DNA from: a virus | IMG/VR virus record: IMGVR_UViG_3300008258_000080 | Location: 1-20,870 of that record | Reading direction: 5' to 3' (one strand) | Length of the DNA: 20,870 nt | In this document: positions 19,340 to 20,870 of the stretch, piece by piece | Layout of the letters: each line of letters opens with the position of its first letter | Position numbering within the stretch: position 1 is the first letter of the stretch | Program-made: the position numbers and the translations under genes | The notes under the pieces: model-generated | Told to the model about the DNA's origin: nothing | The model's input: the letters and a program-made list of their open reading frames with translations, nothing else | The model's database searches: none

Positions 19340-20870
19340 ATGAAGTTTTATACCAGCGCACACCAATATGGCTCCAAGATTCTTGTTCGAGGTGTTCATA
19401 ATGGTGTGCGCTTTAATCGTAGAGAAGACTTCTCTCCTGTTCTCTATGTAAAGAGTAAAGAACAGGGTGTCCACAAGTCTCTGTATGGCGACAATCTTCA
19501 GCCGGTTGAGTTTCAAAGTAACAATGACGCCAAAGAGTTTATTCAAACCTATGGTGAAGTAGATAACTTTCCTATCTATGGTCAGACAAACTTTGGCTAC
19601 CAATATATCACACATAAGTTTCCTGGTGAAATTGAATGGGACATGAATGCTCTAAAGATTCAGACGATTGATATCGAAACGAAAACCGAGTTTGGTTTTC
19701 CAGATATCAATAATCCTCTTGAAGAGATTCTTCTCATCACGGTCAAAGACCTAGTATCTCGCCAGATTATTACCTTTGGTTGTGGTGATTTTGATGATGT
19801 AAACTCAGAAGAAATTACCACCCTTCGTGCCACTGGTAATAAGTTTCTGTATGTTAAATGCGACAATGAGCGTGACCTGCTAGAAACTTATGTCCGTTTT
19901 CATTCTGACAACCATCCAGATATCATCACTGGTTGGAACGTTGAACTTTTCGATATTGCATACTTGATTGCCCGTGTAGAGCGGCTGTTCAATGATGAAA
20001 ATGCCACTAAGAAAAAGTTTTCTCCTTGGGGTCTAGTGCAACGTAAGAACATGAACGTCATGGGCAACGTTCGAGACGTTGAAATTGTGGACGAACTTGA
20101 ACGTAAGTTGAAGTTGATTGAACTAATTCTCACAATGGCTTATGATGCCAAGTGTAATTACAATGACGTTTTCTCACAGGTTCGCACATGGGATTGCCTT
20201 CTCTACAATCACCTGTATGATAAGAACATTCACATTCCGCAGAAGAAAGACCAGCAGGGTCGTGGCATCGAAGGTGCTTTCGTTCAAGAACCTAAGCCCG
20301 GTAAGTATGACTGGGTAGTTTCTTTCGATGCTACATCTCTGTATCCATCAATCATTATGCAGTATAACATGTCGCCTGAAACCATGGTAAATGGTTATGT
20401 CAAAGACACCACAGTCCGCGGCCTTCTTGATAAAACTTTTGACCTCGATGACCTAAAAGACAATGACTATTGTATGACTTCGAATGGGTATTGCTATAAT
20501 CGCACGAAGCAAGGTCTGTTTCCAGAAATCGTAGAGAAGTTCTTCGATGACCGTCAACGCTATAAGAAGTTGATGATTGCCGCCCAAAAAGAATATGAAG
20601 CTACTAAAAATCCCAAACTAAAGAACGACATTTCGAAGTATAATAACTTTCAAATGGCAAGAAAGATTCAGTTGAACTCTCTCTTCGGTGCCATGGGTAA
20701 TGAATACTTCCGTTATTATGATGCCCGTGTGGCTGAAGGCATCACTATGACTGGCCAGTATATTATTCAGGAAGTAGGTAAGGCACTTGACGCATATCTC
20801 AACAAGGTCGTAGGAACAAATGGACACAACTACTCTTTCTACAGTGATACTGATTCTTGTTATATTTCCC
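19340..20870 (+). CDS. 43: DNA polymerase gp43, 3' end cut by window; proofreading domain shortened
   Basis: Family B replicative polymerase. The frame is open from ATG 19340 (GAGG 5 bases before) to the window end, 510 codons. Exo I is D111-I-E113 and Exo II is G-W-N200-V-E-L-F-D205. Next, V-M-G-N at 240-243 is directly followed by V-R-D-V-E-I-V-D-E-L-E. In T4 and cyanophage gp43, as I recall them, about 70 residues stand here, including L-D-Y-L-D-L-Y-K and the tyrosine of Exo III (Y-N-x-x-D). The loss is in frame. The polymerase domain is normal: motif A S-F-D-A-T-S-L-Y-P-S, motif B K-I-Q-L-N-S-L-F-G and motif C Y-S-D-T-D-S. DNA synthesis should be possible, but the 3'-5' exonuclease is probably inactive. 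Confidence 0.93.
   Translation, partial: MKFYTSAHQYGSKILVRGVHNGVRFNRREDFSPVLYVKSKEQGVHKSLYGDNLQPVEFQSNNDAKEFIQTYGEVDNFPIYGQTNFGYQYITHKFPGEIEWDMNALKIQTIDIETKTEFGFPDINNPLEEILLITVKDLVSRQIITFGCGDFDDVNSEEITTLRATGNKFLYVKCDNERDLLETYVRFHSDNHPDIITGWNVELFDIAYLIARVERLFNDENATKKKFSPWGLVQRKNMNVMGNVRDVEIVDELERKLKLIELILTMAYDAKCNYNDVFSQVRTWDCLLYNHLYDKNIHIPQKKDQQGRGIEGAFVQEPKPGKYDWVVSFDATSLYPSIIMQYNMSPETMVNGYVKDTTVRGLLDKTFDLDDLKDNDYCMTSNGYCYNRTKQGLFPEIVEKFFDDRQRYKKLMIAAQKEYEATKNPKLKNDISKYNNFQMARKIQLNSLFGAMGNEYFRYYDARVAEGITMTGQYIIQEVGKALDAYLNKVVGTNGHNYSFYSDTDSCYIS

Overview
The window is a stretch of a T4-like myovirus genome. Every gene I can support lies on the + strand. The T4 replication, recombination and late-transcription core is present in its usual order: uvsW, gene 55, gene 47, gene 46, gene 45, gene 44, gene 62, regA and gene 43. 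The accessory genes (peptide deformylase, ClpP-like protease, CobS-like ATPase, IbpA-type Hsp20, DUF3310-like protein, Sm-like small proteins) resemble those of marine or environmental T4-like phages more than those of coliphage T4. The Hsp20 and LpxH-like proteins look proteobacterial, so a Gram-negative host, perhaps an alphaproteobacterium, is my inference. I see no tRNA, rRNA, CRISPR array or insertion sequence. No stretch above about 170 bases lacks a gene.

Layout. 1-1736: uvsW helicase, cut by the window edge, and a small Sm-like protein. 1811-3361: a promoter, the late sigma factor gp55, two small unknown genes and a broken DexA-like exonuclease. 3380-4694: two AT-rich cargo genes, SGNH-hydrolase-like and 2OG-oxygenase-like. 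4738-7220: genes 47 and 46, both broken. 7220-8676: deformylase, a small conserved protein and a ClpP-like protease. 8672-13387: an accessory block with its own promoters, holding a HAD phosphatase, a secreted small protein, an HExxH/VWA protein and a CobS/MoxR-type AAA ATPase. 13397-17211: DUF3310-like protein, sliding clamp, small unknown, peroxiredoxin, clamp loader (44 and 62) and the RegA repressor. 17220-19279: LpxH-like phosphoesterase, Hsp20, a second Sm-like protein and an SNase-type nuclease. 19340-end: DNA polymerase, running off the window.

How the genes fit together. gp45, gp44/gp62 and gp43 form the replisome core. gp46/47 and UvsW would serve recombination-dependent replication. 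RegA would repress early mRNAs, and gp55 with the clamp would drive TATAAATA late promoters, of which two good intergenic candidates occur.

The most unusual observations follow. (1) Lesions cluster in nuclease genes: a frame-breaking internal deletion in the DexA-like gene, another in gene 47 that removes the GNHD motif, a one-base frameshift in gene 46, and an in-frame loss of about 70 residues in the proofreading domain of gene 43. This could be real nuclease loss, counter-selection during cloning, or assembly error. (2) Five promoters between 8.68 and 12.17 kb share a GAATCGW-type word, in one orientation or the other, inside the -35/-10 spacer, which looks like an unrecorded operator family. 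(3) Several RNA hairpins stand out: a perfect 10-bp C(UUCG)G hairpin just inside the DUF3310 gene, tandem hairpins with identical CACUAA loops in the gene 44 leader, and a hairpin at the predicted 5' end of the hsp20 mRNA. (4) The HAD phosphatase begins with a peptide closely resembling the T4 internal-protein capsid-targeting sequence.
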